NCBI GenBank assembly: GCA_947471745.1
Contig: CANJKZ010001162.1
Coordinates: 248,001 to 312,000 of the forward strand
Direction: 5' to 3'
Length of the DNA stretch: 64,000 nucleotides
Source: Closterium sp. Naga37s-1
Taxonomy: Eukaryota; Streptophyta; Zygnematophyceae; Desmidiales; Closteriaceae
Positions 32,301 through 47,300 of the stretch are shown in pieces. Made by a program: the position numbers and the translations under genes. Below the pieces are notes generated by a model. The model did no database searches, was not told the origin of the DNA, and saw only the letters and a program-made list of their open reading frames with translations. Position 1 is the first letter of the stretch, and every line of letters starts with the position of its first letter.

Positions 32301-35300
32301 AACCTTGTCATGAACCTTGTCATGAACCTTGTCATGAACCTTGTCATGAACCTTGTCATGAACCTTGTCATGAACCTTGTCTTGAACCTTGTCATGAACC
32401 TTGTCTTGAACCTTGTCATGACCTTGTCATGAACCTTGTCATGAACCTTGTCATTGAACCTTGTCATGAACCTTGTCTTGAACCTTGTCATGAACCTTGT
32501 CATGAACCTTGTCTTGAACCTTGTCATGAACCTTGTCATGAACCTTGTCATGAACCTTGTCATGAACCTTGTCATGAACCTTGTCATGAACCTTGTCATG
32601 AACCTTGTCATGAACCTTGTCATGAACCTTGTCATGAACCTTGTCATGAACCTTGTCATGAACCTTGTCATGAACCTTGTCATGAACCTTGTCATGAACC
32701 TTGTCATGAACCTTGTCTTGAACCTTGTCATGAACCTTGTCATGAACCTTGTCATGAACCTTGTCATGAACCTTGTCATGAACCTTGTCATGAACCTTGT
32801 CTTGAACCTTGTCATGAACCTTGTCATGAACCTTGTCTTGAACCTTGTCATGAACCTTGTCATGAACCTTGTCTTGAACCTTGTCTTGAACCTTGTCATG
32901 AACCTTGTCATGAACCTTGTCATGAACCTTGTCTTGAACCTTGTCTTGAACCTTGTCATGAACCTTGTCATGAACCTTGTCATGAACCTTGTCATGAACC
33001 TTGTCATGAACCTTGTCTTGAACCTTGTCTTGAACCTTGTCATGAACCTTGTCTTGAACCTTGTCATGAACCTTGTCATGAACCTTGTCTTGAACCTTGT
33101 CATGAACCTTGTCATGAACCTTGTCTTGAACCTTGTCATGAACCTTGTTGACCTGTATGAACCTTGTCATGAACCTTGTCATGAACCTTGTCATGAACCT
33201 TGTCATGAACCTTGTCATGAACCTTGTCATGAACCTTGTCATGAACCTTGTCATGAACCTTGTCATGAACCTTGTCATGAACCTTGTCTTGAACCTTGTC
33301 ATGAACCTTGTCATGAACCTTGTCTTGAACCTTGTCATGAACCTTGTCATGAACCTTGTCATTGAACCTTGTCATGAACCTTGTCATGAACCTTGTCATG
33401 AACCTTGTCATGAACCTTGTCATGAACCTTGTCATGAACCTTGTCATGAACCTTGTCATGAACCTTGTCATGAACCTTGTCATGAACCTTGTCATGAACC
33501 TTGTCATGAACCTTGTCATGAACCTTGTCTTGAACCTTGTCATGAACCTTGTCATGAACCTTGTCATGAACCTTGTCATGAACCTTGTCATGAACCTTGT
33601 CATGAACCTTGTCATGAACCTTGTCATGAACCTTGTCTTGAACCTTGTCATGAACCTTGTCATGAACCTTGTCATGAACCTTGTCATGAACCTTGTCATG
33701 AACCTTGTCTTGAACCTTGTCATGAACCTTGTCATGAACCTTGTCTTGAACCTTGTCATGAACCTTGTCATGAACCTTGTCATGAACCTTGTCATGAACA
33801 CCTTGTCATGAACCTTGTCATGAACCTTGTCATGAACCTTGTCATGAACCTTGTCTTGAACCTTGTCTTGAACCTTGTCATGAACCTTGTCTTGAACCTT
33901 GTCTTGAACCTTGTCTTGAACCTTGTCATGAACCTTGTCTTGAACCTTGTCATGAACCTTGTCTTGAACCTTGTCATGAACCTTGTCTTGAACCTTGTCA
34001 TGAACCTTGTCTTGAATCTTGTCTTGAACCTTGTCATGAACCTTGTCTTGAACCTTGTCATGAACCTTGTCATGAACCTTGTCTTGAACCTTGTCATGAA
34101 CCTTGTCTTGAACCTTGTCATGAACCTTGTCATGAACCTTGTCATGAACCTTGTCATGAACCTTGTCATGAACCTTGTCATGAACCTTGTCATGAACCTT
34201 GTCATGAACCTTGTCATGAACCTTGTCATGAACCTTGTCATGAACCTTGTCTTGAACCTTGTCATGAACCTTGTCATGAACCTTGTCATGAACACCTTGT
34301 CATGAACCTTGTCATGAACCTTGTCATGAACCTTGTCTTGAACCTTGTCTTGAACCTTGTCATGAACCTTGTCATGAACCTTGTCATGAACCTTGTCATG
34401 AACCTTGTCATGAACCTTGTCTTGAACCTTGTCTTGAACCTTGTCTTGAACCTTGTCATGAACCTTGTCATGAACCTTGTCATGAACCTTGTCATGAACC
34501 TTGTCATGAACCTTGTCTTGAACCTTGTCTTGAACCTTGTCATGAACCTTGTCATGAACCTTGTCTTGAACCTTGTCATGAACCTTGTCATGAACCTTGT
34601 CATGAACCTTGTCTTGAACCTTGTCATGAACCTTGTCTTGAACCTTGTCTTGAACCTTGTCATGAACCTTGTCATGAACCTTGTCTTGAACCTTGTCATG
34701 AACCTTGTCATGAACCTTGTCTTGAACCTTGTCTTGAACCTTGTCTTGAACCTTGTCATGAACCTTGTCATGAACCTTGTCATGAACCTTGTCATGAACC
34801 TTGTCATGAACCTTGTCATGAACCTTGTCATGAACCTTGTCATGAACCTTGTCTTGAACCTTGTCATGAACCTTGTCATGAACCTTGTCATGAACCTTGT
34901 CTTGAACCTTGTCATGAACCTTGTCATGAACCTTGTCTTGAACCTTGTCATGAACCTTGTCATGAACCTTGTCATGAACCTTGTCATGAACCTTGTCATG
35001 AACCTTGTCTTGAACCTTGTCATGAACCTTGTCATGAACCTTGTCTTGAACCTTGTCTTGAACCTTGTCATGAACCTTGTCATGAACCTTGTCATGAACC
35101 TTGTCTTGAACCTTGTCATGAACCTTGTCATGAACCTTGTCTTGAACCTTGTCATGAACCTTGTCATGAACCTTGTCATGAACCTTGTCATGAACCTTGT
35201 CTTGAACCTTGTCTTGAACCTTGTCTTGAACCTTGTCTTGAACCTTGTCATGAACCTTGTCATGAACCTTGTCATGAACCTTGTCATGAACCTTGTCATG

Positions 35301-38300
35301 AACCTTGTCATGAACCTTGTCATGAACCTTGTCATGAACCTTGTCATGAACCTTGTCATGAACCTTGTCATGAACCTTGTCATGAACCTTGTCTTGAACC
35401 TTGTCATGAACCTTGTCATGAACCTTGTCATGAACCTTGTCTTGAACCTTGTCATGAACCTTGTCATGAACCTTGTCTTGAACCTTGTCATGAACCTTGT
35501 CATGAACCTTGTCATGAACCTTGTCATGAACCTTGTCATGAACCTTGTCTTGAACCTTGTCATGAACCTTGTCATGAACCTTGTCATGAACCTTGTCTTG
35601 AACCTTGTCATGAACCTTGTCATGAACCTTGTCTTGAACCTTGTCTTGAACCTTGTCTTGAACCTTGTCATGAACCTTGTCATGAACCTTGTCATGAACC
35701 TTGTCATGAACCTTGTCATGAACCTTGTCATGAACCTTGTCTTGAACCTTGTCATGAACCTTGTCATGAACCTTGTCTTGAACCTTGTCATGAACCTTGT
35801 CATGAACCTTGTCATGAACCTTGTCTTGAACCTTGTCATGAACCTTGTCATGAACCTTGTCTTGAACCTTGTCATGAACCTTGTCATGAACCTTGTCATG
35901 AACCTTGTCATGAACCTTGTCATGAACCTTGTCTTGAACCTTGTCATGAACCTTGTCATGAACCTTGTCTTGAACCTTGTCTTGAACCTTGTCATGAACC
36001 TTGTCATGAACCTTGTCATGAACCTTGTCTTGAACCTTGTCATGAACCTTGTCATGAACCTTGTCTTGAACCTTGTCATGAACCTTGTCATGAACCTTGT
36101 CATGAACCTTGTCATGAACCTTGTCTTGAACCTTGTCTTGAACCTTGTCTTGAACCTTGTCTTGAACCTTGTCATGAACCTTGTCATGAACCTTGTCATG
36201 AACCTTGTCATGAACCTTGTCATGAACCTTGTCATGAACCTTGTCATGAACCTTGTCATGAACCTTGTCATGAACCTTGTCATGAACCTTGTCATGAACC
36301 TTGTCTTGAACCTTGTCATGAACCTTGTCATGAACCTTGTCATGAACCTTGTCTTGAACCTTGTCATGAACCTTGTCATGAACCTTGTCTTGAACCTTGT
36401 CATGAACCTTGTCATGAACCTTGTCATGAACCTTGTCATGAACCTTGTCATGAACCTTGTCTTGAACCTTGTCATGAACCTTGTCATGAACCTTGTCTTG
36501 AACCTTGTCTTGAACCTTGTCATGAACCTTGTCATGAACCTTGTCATGAACCTTGTCTTGAACCTTGTCATGAACCTTGTCATGAACCTTGTCTTGAACC
36601 TTGTCATGAACCTTGTCTTGAACCTTGTCATGAACCTTGTCTTGAACCTTGTCATGAACCTTGTCATGAACCTTGTCATGAACCTTGTCTTGAACCTTGT
36701 CATGAACCTTGTCTTGAACCTTGTCATGAACCTTGTCATGAACCTTGTCTTGAACCTTGTCATGAACCTTGTCTTGAACCTTGTCATGAACCTTGTCATG
36801 AGCCTTGTCATGAACCTTGTCATGAACCTTGTCATGAACCTTGTCATGAACCTTGTCATGAACCTTGTCATGAACCTTGTCATGAACCTTGTCATGAACC
36901 TTGTCTTGAACCTTGTCATGAACCTTGTCATGATCTTGTCTTGAACCTTGTCATGAACCTTGTCATGAACCTTGTCATGAACCTTGTCTTGAACCTTGTC
37001 TTGAACCTTGTCATGAACCTTGTCATGAACCTTGTCATGAACCTTGTCATGAACCTTGTCATGAACCTTGTCATGAACCTTGTCTTGAACCTTGTCATGA
37101 ACCTTGTCATGAACCTTGTCATGAACCTTGTCATGAACCTTGTCTTGAACCTTGTCATGAACCTTGTCTTGAACCTTGTCATGAACCTTGTCATGAACCT
37201 TGTCATGAACCTTGTCTTGAACCTTGTCATGAACCTTGTCTTGAACCTTGTCATGAACCTTGTCATGAACCTTGTCTTGAACCTTGTCATGAACCTTGTC
37301 ATGAGCCTTGTCATGAACCTTGTCATGAACCTTGTCATGAACCTTGTCATGAACCTTGTCATGAACCTTGTCATGAACCTTGTCATGAACCTTGTCATGA
37401 ACCTTGTCTTGAACCTTGTCATGAACCTTGTCATGAACCTTGTCTTGAACCTTGTCATGAACCTTGTCATGAACCTTGTCATGAACCTTGTCATGAACCT
37501 TGTCATGAACCTTGTCATGAACCTTGTCATGAACCTTGTCATGAACCTTGTCATGAACCTTGTCATGAACCTTGTCATGAACCTTGTCATGAACCTTGTC
37601 ATGAACCTTGTCTTGAACCTTGTCATGAACCTTGTCATGAACCTTGTCTTGAACCTTGTCATGAACCTTGTCATGGACCTTGTCATGAACCTTGTCATGA
37701 ACCTTGTCATGAACCTTGTCTTGAACCTTGTCATGAACCTTGTCATGAACCTTGTCTTGAACCTTGTCTTGAACCTTGTCATGAACCTTGTCTTGAACCT
37801 TGTCATGAACCTTGTCTTGAACCTTGTCATGAACCTTGTCATGAACCTTGTCTTGAACCTTGTCTTGAACCTTGTCATGAACCTTGTCATGAACCTTGTC
37901 ATGAACCTTGTCTTGAACCTTGTCTTGAACCTTGTCATGAACCTTGTCTTGAACCTTGTCTTGAACCTTGTCTTGAACCTTGTCATGAACCTTGTCTTGA
38001 ACCTTGTCATGAACCTTGTCTTGAACCTTGTCATGAACCTTGTCTTGAACCTTGTCATGAACCTTGTCTTGAACCTTGTCTTGAACCTTGTCATGAACCT
38101 TGTCTTGAACCTTGTCATGAACCTTGTCATGAACCTTGTCTTGAACCTTGTCATGAACCTTGTCTTGAACCTTGTCATGAACCTTGTCATGAACCTTGTC
38201 TTGAACCTTGTCATGAACTCATGAACCTTGTCATGAACCTTGTCATGAACCTTGTCATGAACCTTGTCATGAACCTTGTCTTGAACCTTGTCATGAACCT

Positions 38301-41300
38301 TGTCATGAACCTTGTCATGAACCTTGTCATGAACCTTGTCTTGAACCTTGTCTTGAACCTTGTCATGAACCTTGTCATGAACCTTGTCATGAACCTTGTC
38401 ATGAACCTTGTCATGAACCTTGTCTTGAACCTTGTCTTGAACCTTGTCATGAACCTTGTCATGAACCTTGTCTTGAACCTTGTCATGAACCTTGTCATGA
38501 ACCTTGTCATGAACCTTGTCATGAACCTTGTCATGAACCTTGTCATGAACCTTGTCATGAACCTTGTCATGAACCTTGTCATGAACCTTGTCATGAACCT
38601 TGTCATGAACCTTGTCATGAACCTTGTCATGAACCTTGTCATGAACCTTGTCATGAACCTTGTCATGAACCTTGTCATGAACCTTGTCTTGAACCTTGTC
38701 ATGAACCTTGTCATGAACCTTGTCTTGAACCTTGTCTTGAACCTTGTCTTGAACCTTGTCATGAACCTTGTCATGAACCTTGTCTTGAACCTTGTCATGA
38801 ACCTTGTCATGAACCTTGTCTTGAACCTTGTCATGAACCTTGTCATGAACCTTGTCATGAACCTTGTCATGAACCTTGTCATGAACCTTGTCTTGAACCT
38901 TGTCATGAACCTTGTCATGAACCTTGTCTTGAACCTTGTCTTGAACCTTGTCATGAACCTTGTCATGAACCTTGTCATGAACCTTGTCTTGAACCTTGTC
39001 ATGAACCTTGTCATGAACCTTGTCTTGAACCTTGTCATGAACCTTGTCTTGAACCTTGTCATGAACCTTGTCATGAACCTTGTCTTGAACCTTGTCATGA
39101 ACCTTGTCATGAGCCTTGTCATGAACCTTGTCATGAACCTTGTCATGAACCTTGTCATGAACCTTGTCATGAACCTTGTCATGAACCTTGTCTTGAACCT
39201 TGTCATGAACCTTGTCTTGAACCTTGTCTTGAACCTTGTCATGAACCTTGTCATGAACCTTGTCATGAACCTTGTCATGAACCTTGTCATGAACCTTGTC
39301 ATGAACCTTGTCATGAACCTTGTCATGAACCTTGTCATGAACCTTGTCATGAACCTTGTCATGAACCTTGTCATGAACCTTGTCATGAACCTTGTCATGA
39401 AACCTTGTCATGAACCTTGTCTTGAACCTTGTCATGAACCTTGTCATGAACCTTGTCTTGAACCTTGTCATGAACCTTGTCATGAACCTTGTCATGAACC
39501 TTGTCATGAACCTTGTCATGAACCTTGTCTTGAACCTTGTCATGAACCTTGTCATGAACCTTGTCTTGAACCTTGTCTTGAACCTTGTCATGAACCTTGT
39601 CTTGAACCTTGTCATGAACCTTGTCTTGAACCTTGTCATGAACCTTGTCATGAACCTTGTCTTGAACCTTGTCTTGAACCTTGTCATGAACCTTGTCATG
39701 AACCTTGTCATGAACCTTGTCTTGAACCTTGTCTTGAACCTTGTCATGAACCTTGTCTTGAACCTTGTCTTGAACCTTGTCTTGAACCTTGTCATGAACC
39801 TTGCCTTGAACCTTGTCATGAACCTTGTCTTGAACCTTGTCATGAACCTTGTCTTGAACCTTGTCATGAACCTTGTCTTGAACCTTGTCTTGAACCTTGT
39901 CATGAACCTTGTCTTGAACCTTGTCATGAACCTTGTCATGAACCTTGTCTTGAACCTTGTCATGAACCTTGTCTTGAACCTTGTCATGAACCTTGTCATG
40001 AACCTTGTCTTGAACCTTCTCATGAACCTTGTCATGAACCTTGTCATGAACCTTGTCATGAACCTTGTCATGAACCTTGTCATGAACCTTGTCTTGAACC
40101 TTGTCATGAACCTTGTCATGAACCTTGTCATGAACCTTGTCATGAACCTTGTCTTGAACCTTGTCTTGAACCTTGTCATGAACCTTGTCATGAACCTTGT
40201 CATGAACCTTGTCATGAACCTTGTCATGAACCTTGTCTTGAACCTTGTCTTGAACCTTGTCATGAACCTTGTCATGAACCTTGTCTTGAACCTTGTCATG
40301 AACCTTGTCATGAACCTTGTCATGAACCTTGTCATGAACCTTGTCATGAACCTTGTCATGAACCTTGTCATGAACCTTGTCATGAACCTTGTCATGAACC
40401 TTGTCATGAACCTTGTCATGAACCTTGTCATGAACCTTGTCATGAACCTTGTCATGAACCTTGTCATGAACCTTGTCATGAACCTTGTCATGAACCTTGT
40501 CTTGAACCTTGTCATGAACCTTGTCATGAACCTTGTCTTGAACCTTGTCTTGAACCTTGTCTTGAACCTTGTCATGAACCTTGTCATGAACCTTGTCATG
40601 AACCTTGTCATGAACCTTGTCTTGAACCTTGTCTTGAACCTTGTCATGAACCTTGTCATGAACCTTGTCATGAACCTTGTCATGAACCTTGTCATGAACC
40701 TTGTCTTGAACCTTGTCTTGAACCTTGTCTTGAACCTTGTCATGAACCTTGTCATGAACCTTGTCATGAACCTTGTCATGAACCTTGTCATGAACCTTGT
40801 CTTGAACCTTGTCTTGAACCTTGTCATGAACCTTGTCATGAACCTTGTCTTGAACCTTGTCATGAACCTTGTCATGAACCTTGTCATGAACCTTGTCTTG
40901 AACCTTGTCATGAACCTTGTCTTGAACCTTGTCTTGAACCTTGTCATGAACCTTGTCATGAACCTTGTCTTGAACCTTGTCATGAACCTTGTCATGAACC
41001 TTGTCATGAACCTTGTCTTGAACCTTGTCTTGAACCTTGTCATGAACCTTGTCATGAACCTTGTCATGAACCTTGTCATGAACCTTGTCATGAACCTTGT
41101 CATGAACCTTGTCATGAACCTTGTCATGAACCTTGTCTTGAACCTTGTCATGAACCTTGTCATGAACCTTGTCATGAACCTTGTCTTGAACCTTGTCTTG
41201 AACCTTGTCATGAACCTTGTCATGAACCTTGTCTTGAACCTTGTCATGAACCTTGTCATGAACCTTGTCTTGAACCTTGTCATGAACCTTGTCATGAACC

Positions 41301-44300
41301 TTGTCTTGAACCTTGTCATGAACCTTGTCATGAACCTTGTCTTGAACCTTGTCTTGAACCTTGTCATGAACCTTGTCATGAACCTTGTCATGAACCTTGT
41401 CTTGAACCTTGTCATGAACCTTGTCATGAACCTTGTCTTGAACCTTGTCATGAACCTTGTCTTGAACCTTGTCATGAACCTTGTCTTGAACCTTGTCATG
41501 AACCTTGTCATGAACCTTGTCATGAACCTTGTCTTGAACCTTGTCATGAACCTTGTCTTGAACCTTGTCATGAACCTTGTCATGAACCTTGTCTTGAACC
41601 TTGTCATGAACCTTGTCTTGAACCTTGTCATGAACCTTGTCATGAGCCTTGTCATGAACCTTGTCATGAACCTTGTCATGAACCTTGTCATGAACCTTGT
41701 CATGAACCTTGTCATGAACCTTGTCATGAACCTTGTCATGAACCTTGTCTTGAACCTTGTCATGAACCTTGTCATGAACCTTGTCTTGAACCTTGTCATG
41801 AACCTTGTCATGAACCTTGTCTTGAACCTTGTCATGAACCTTGTCTTGAACCTTGTCTTGAACCTTGTCATGAACCTTGTCATGAACCTTGTCTTGAACC
41901 TTGTCTTGAACCTTGTCTTGAACCTTGTCATGAACCTTGTCATGAACCTTGTCATGAGCCTTGTCATGAACCTTGTCATGAACCTTGTCATGAACCTTGT
42001 CATGAACCTTGTCATGAACCTTGTCATGAACCTTGTCATGAACCTTGTCATGAACCTTGTCTTGAACCTTGTCATGAACCTTGTCATGAACCTTGTCTTG
42101 AACCTTGTCATGAACCTTGTCTTGAACCTTGTCTTGAACCTTGTCATGAACCTTGTCATGAACCTTGTCTTGAACCTTGTCATGAACCTTGTCTTGAACC
42201 TTGTCATGAACCTTGTCATGAGCCTTGTCATGAACCTTGTCATGAACCTTGTCATGAACCTTGTCATGAACCTTGTCATGAACCTTGTCATGAACCTTGT
42301 CATGAACCTTGTCATGAACCTTGTCTTGAACCTTGTCATGAACCTTGTCATGAACCTTGTCTTGAACCTTGTCATGAACCTTGTCATGAACCTTGTCACG
42401 AACCTTGTCATGAACCTTGTCATGAACCTTGTCATGAACCTTGTCATGAACCTTGTCATGAACCTTGTCATGAACCTTGTCATGAACCTTGTCATGAACC
42501 TTGTCATGAACCTTGTCATGAACCTTGTCTTGAACCTTGTCATGAACCTTGTCATGAACCTTGTCTTGAACCTTGTCATGAACCTTGTCATGAACCTTGT
42601 CATGAACCTTGTCATGAACCTTGTCATGAACCTTGTCTTGAACCTTGTCATGAACCTTGTCATGAACCTTGTCTTGAACCTTGTCTTGAACCTTGTCATG
42701 AACCTTGTCTTGAACCTTGTCATGAACCTTGTCTTGAACCTTGTCATGAACCTTGTCATGAACCTTGTCTTGAACCTTGTCTTGAACCTTGTCATGAACC
42801 TTGTCATGAACCTTGTCATGAACCTTGTCATGAACCTTGTCATGAACCTTGTCTTGAACCTTGTCATGAACCTTGTCATGAACCTTGTCATGAACCTTGT
42901 CATGAACCTTGTCTTGAACCTTGTCTTGAACCTTGTCATGAACCTTGTCATGAACCTTGTCATGAACCTTGTCATGAACCTTGTCATGAACCTTGTCTTG
43001 AACCTTGTCATGAACCTTGTCTTGAACCTTGTCTTGAACCTTGTCATGAACCTTGTCATGAACCTTGTCATGAACCTTGTCATGAACCTTGTCATGAACC
43101 TTGTCTTGAACCTTGTCATGAACCTTGTCTTGAACCTTGTCATGAACCTTGTCATGAACCTTGTCTTGAACCTTGTCTTGAACCTTGTCATGAACCATGT
43201 CATGAACCTTGTCATGAACCTTGTCATGAACCTTGTCTTGAACCTTGTCATGAACCTTGTCTTGAACCTTGTCTTGAACCTTGTCATGAACCTTGTCATG
43301 AACCTTGTCTTGAACCTTGTCTTGAACCTTGTCTTGAACCTTGTCATGAACCTTGTCATGAACCTTGTCATGAGCCTTGTCATGAACCTTGTCATGAACC
43401 TTGTCATGAACCTTGTCATGAACCTTGTCATGAACCTTGTCATGAACCTTGTCATGAACCTTGTCTTGAACCTTGTCATGAACCTTGTCATGAACCTTGT
43501 CTTGAACCTTGTCATGAACCTTGTCATGAACCTTGTCATGAACCTTGTCATGAACCTTGTCATGAACCTTGTCATGAACCTTGTCTTGAACCTTGTCATG
43601 AACCTTGTCATGAACCTTGTCTTGAACCTTGTCATGAACCTTGTCTTGAACCTTGTCATGAACCTTGTCATGAACCTTGTCATGAACCTTGTCATGAACC
43701 TTGTCTTGAACCTTGTCTTGAACCTTGTCATGAACCTTGTCATGAACCTTGTCATGAACCTTGTCATGAACCTTGTCATGAACCTTGTCTTGAACCTTGT
43801 CTTGAACCTTGTCATGAACCTTGTCTTGAACCTTGTCTTGAACCTTGTCTTGAACCTTGTCATGAACCTTGTCTTGAACCTTGTCATGAACCTTGTCTTG
43901 AACCTTGTCATGAACCTTGTCTTGAACCTTGTCATGAACCTTGTCTTGAACCTTGTCTTGAACCTTGTCATGAACCTTGTCTTGAACCTTGTCATGAACC
44001 TTGTCATGAACCTTGTCATGAACCTTGTCATGAACCTTGTCTTGAACCTTGTCATGAACCTTGTCATGAACCTTGTCTTGAACCTTGTCATGAACCTTGT
44101 CTTGAACCTTGTCATGAACCTTGTCTTGAACCTTGTCATGAACCTTGTCATGAACCTTGTCTTGAACCTTGTCTTGAACCTTGTCATGAACCTTGTCATG
44201 AACCTTGTCATGAACCTTGTCATGAACCTTGTCATGAACCTTGTCTTGAACCTTGTCTTGAACCTTGTCTTGAACCTTGTCATGAACCTTGTCATGAACC

Positions 44301-47300
44301 TTGTCATGAACCTTGTCATGAACCTTGTCATGAACCTTGTCTTGAACCTTGTCTTGAACCTTGTCATGAACCTTGTCTTGAACCTTGTCATGAACCTTGT
44401 CATGAACCTTGTCATGAACCTTGTCATGAACCCTGTCATGAACCTTGTCATGAACCTTGTCATGAACCTTGTCATGAACCTTGTCATGAACCTTGTCATG
44501 AACCTTGTCATGAACCTTGTCATGAACCTTGTCATGAACCTTGTCATGAACCTTGTCATGAACCTTGTCATGAACCTTGTCATGAACCTTGTCTTGAACC
44601 TTGTCATGAACCTTGTCATGAACCTTGTCTTGAACCTTGTCATGAACCTTGTCTTGAACCTTGTCATGAACCTTGTCATGAACCTTGTCATGAACCTTGT
44701 CATGAACCTTGTCTTGAACCTTGTCTTGAACCTTGTCATGAACCTTGTCATGAACCTTGTCATGAACCTTGTCATGAACCTTGTCATGAACCTTGTCTTG
44801 AACCTTGTCTTGAACCTTGTCTTGAACCTTGTCATGAACCTTGTCATGAACCTTGTCATGAACCTTGTCATGAACCTTGTCATGAACCTTGTCTTGAACC
44901 TTGTCTTGAACCTTGTCATGAACCTTGTCATGAACCTTGTCTTGAACCTTGTCATGAACCTTGTCATGAACCTTGTGATGAACCTTGTCATGAACCTTGT
45001 CATGAACCTTGTCATGAACCTTGTCATGAACCTTGTCATGAACCTTGTCATGAACCTTGTCATGAACCTTGTCATGAACCTTGTCTTGAACCTTGTCATG
45101 AACCTTGTCATGAACCTTGTCTTGAACCTTGTCATGAACCTTGTCATGAACCTTGTCATGAACCTTGTCATGAACCTTGTCATGAACCTTGTCATGAACC
45201 TTGTCATGAACCTTGTCATGAACCTTGTCATGAACCTTGTCATGAACCTTGTCATGAACCTTGTCTTGAACCTTGTCATGAACCTTGTCTTGAACCTTGT
45301 CATGAACCTTGTCATGAACCTTGTCTTGAACCTTGTCTTGAACCTTCTCATGAACCTTGTCATGAACCTTGTCATGAACCTTGTCTTGAACCTTGTCATG
45401 AACCTTGTCATGAACCTTGTCTTGAACCTTGTCATGAACCTTGTCATGAACCTTGTCTTGAACCTTGTCATGAACCTTGTCTTGAACCTTGTCATGAACC
45501 TTGTCATGAGCCTTGTCATGAACCTTGTCATGAACCTTGTCATGAACCTTGTCATGAACCTTGTCATGAGCCTTGTCATGAACCTTGTCATGAACCTTGT
45601 CATGAACCTTGTCATGAACCTTGTCATGAACCTTGTCATGAACCTTGTCATGAACCTTGTCATGAACCTTGTCTTGAACCTTGTCATGAACCTTGTCATG
45701 AACCTTGTCTTGAACCTTGTCATGAACCTTGTCATGAACCTTGTCTTGAACCTTGTCTTGAACCTTGTCATGAACCTTGTCATGAACCTTGTCTTGAACC
45801 TTGTCATGAACCTTGTCATGAACCTTGTCATGAACCTTGTCATGAACCTTGTCATGAACCTTGTCATGAACCTTGTCATGAACCTTGTCTTGAACCTTGT
45901 CTTGAACCTTGTCATGAACCTTGTCTTGAACCTTGTCATGAACCTTGTCATGAACCTTGTCTTGAACCTTGTCTTGAACCTTGTCATGAACCTTGTCATG
46001 AACCTTGTCTTGAACCTTGTCATGAACCTTGTCATGAACCTTGTCATGAACCTTGTCATGAACCTTGTCATGAACCTTGTCATGAACCTTGTCATGAACC
46101 TTGTCATGAACCTTGTCATGAACCTTGTCATGAACCTTGTCATGAACCTTGTCATGAACCTTGTCATGAACCTTGTCATGAACCTTGTCATGAACCTTGT
46201 CATGAACCTTGTCATGAACCTTGTCATGAACCTTGTCATGAACCTTGTCATGAACCTTGTCATGAACCTTGTCATGAACCTTGTCATGAACCTTGTCATG
46301 AACCTTGTCATGAACCTTGTCATGAACCTTGTCATGAACCTTGTCATGAACCTTGTCATGAACCTTGTCTTGAACCTTGTCATGAACCTTGTCATGAACC
46401 TTGTCTTGAACCTTGTCATGAACCTTGTCATGAACCTTGTCTTGAACCTTGTCTTGAACCTTGTCATGAACCTTGTCATGAACCTTGTCTTGAACCTTGT
46501 CTTGAACCTTGTCATGAACCTTGTCTTGAACCTTGTCTTGAACCTTGTCTTGAACCTTGTCATGAACCTTGTCATGAACCTTGTCATGAACCTTGTCATG
46601 AACCTTGTCATGAACCTTGTCATGAACCTTGTCATGAACCTTGTCATGAACCTTGTCTTGAACCTTGTCTTGAACCTTGTCATGAACCTTGTCTTGAACC
46701 TTGTCATGAACCTTGTCATGAACCTTGTCATGAACCTTGTCATGAACCTTGTCATGAACCTTGTCATGAACCTTGTCATGAACCTTGTCTTGAACCTTGT
46801 CATGAACCTTGTCTTGAACCTTGTCATGAACCTTGTCATGAACCTTGTCTTGAACCTTGTCATGAACCTTGTCTTGAACCTTGTCATGAACCTTGTCATG
46901 AACCTTGTCATGAACCTTGTCATGAACCTTGTCTTGAACCTTGTCATGAACCTTGTCATGAACCTTGTCTTGAACCTTGTCATGAACCTTGTCATGAACC
47001 TTGTCTTGAACCTTGTCATGAACCTTGTCATGAACCTTGTCATGAACCTTGTCATGAACCTTGTCATGAACCTTGTCTTGAACCTTGTCATGAACCTTGT
47101 CATGAACCTTGTCATGAACCTTGTCATGAACCTTGTCTTGAACCTTGTCATGAACCTTGTCATGAACCTTGTCATGAACCTTGTCATGAACCTTGTCATG
47201 AACCTTGTCTTGAACCTTGTCATGAACCTTGTCATGAACCTTGTCTTGAACCTTGTCTTGAACCTTGTCATGAACCTTGTCTTGAACCTTGTCATGAACC

